Shown: piece after piece, positions 12,338 to 12,400 of the stretch
How the letters are laid out: the number at the start of each line of letters is the position of its first letter
How positions within the stretch are numbered: the stretch's first letter is position 1
Origin: Candidatus Omnitrophota bacterium
GTDB taxonomy: Bacteria > Omnitrophota > Gorgyraeia > B26-G9
DNA length: 12,400 bases
NCBI GenBank assembly: GCA_018399295.1
Contig: JAGYOO010000017.1
Coordinates: 1-12,400 of the forward strand
Direction of reading: 5' to 3'
Notes under the pieces: generated by a model
The model's input: only the letters and a program-made list of their open reading frames with translations
The model's database searches: none
Told to the model about the DNA's origin: nothing
Position numbers and translations under genes: made by a program

Positions 12338-12400
12338 TCAGGACATTCCAACGATCTTGCCGTCTTTGTCAATTCCCACGCGCGTGCCGCAGGGTTCTGA
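12338..12400 (-). CDS. C-terminal end of a minus-strand gene (partial)
   Basis: The minus strand is open from the window edge to a TGA at 12338-12340 and encodes the 20-residue tail SEPCGTRVGIDKDGKIVGMS. The GIDKDGKIVG pattern (a hydrophobic strand, a turn and a second strand) looks like real protein. It converges on the terminator at 12304-12326. The family cannot be named from 20 residues. Confidence 0.5.
   Translation of the reverse strand, partial: SEPCGTRVGIDKDGKIVGMS

Overview
The window looks like a chromosomal segment of an uncultured, roughly 50% GC, Gram-negative-type bacterium. My best guess is Candidatus Omnitrophota (OP3) or a close relative. This rests on a secreted protein with a Cys-Leu-Ala-Pro motif just after its signal peptide, two secreted-protein genes behind TTGC/TATACT promoters, and many short dispersed palindromic repeats between genes. 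The lineage call comes from memory and was not tested by a search. No rRNA, tRNA, transposase, phage structural gene or CRISPR array was found.

Left part (about 200-3210, minus strand): one probable five-gene operon. In order of transcription it holds a two-helix DUF1328-like membrane peptide (55 aa), a 59 aa Cys-rich zinc-binding-type protein (both small genes were read directly from the sequence), a holin-III/DUF1469-like membrane protein, a radical SAM/SPASM protein, and an EgtD-like SAM methyltransferase whose ribosome binding site overlaps the preceding stop codon. A promoter and a perfect 6-4-6 palindrome precede the first gene.

Middle (3250-5997, minus): a second operon of three overlapping genes. 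It encodes a stand-alone archaeo-eukaryotic primase (AEP)-like protein, an AP_endonuc_2-type TIM barrel with all nine endonuclease-IV-type metal-ligand positions, and a multi-pass TMEM198/DUF4203-like membrane protein. Next (6330-8465, minus) is a two-gene operon of a Fpg/MutM-type DNA glycosylase and a flavin disulfide oxidoreductase. The two operons give the middle a DNA-repair and redox flavour.

Right part (8850-12326, plus): a secreted alpha/beta-hydrolase-like protein, a long gene-free stretch full of nested palindromes, a secreted protein with a JAMM/JAB-like HxHP...SxxD motif and a helical tail, a possible 53 aa overlapping ORF, and a small conserved-looking hypothetical protein followed by a clean intrinsic terminator. 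The last bases hold the C-terminal end of a converging minus-strand gene.

The intergenic spaces are unusually structured. There are three arrays of an 8-bp unit (AGCTCATN), a nested inverted-repeat element at 6075-6337 whose end supplies a stop codon, and a complex palindromic block at 10265-10465.
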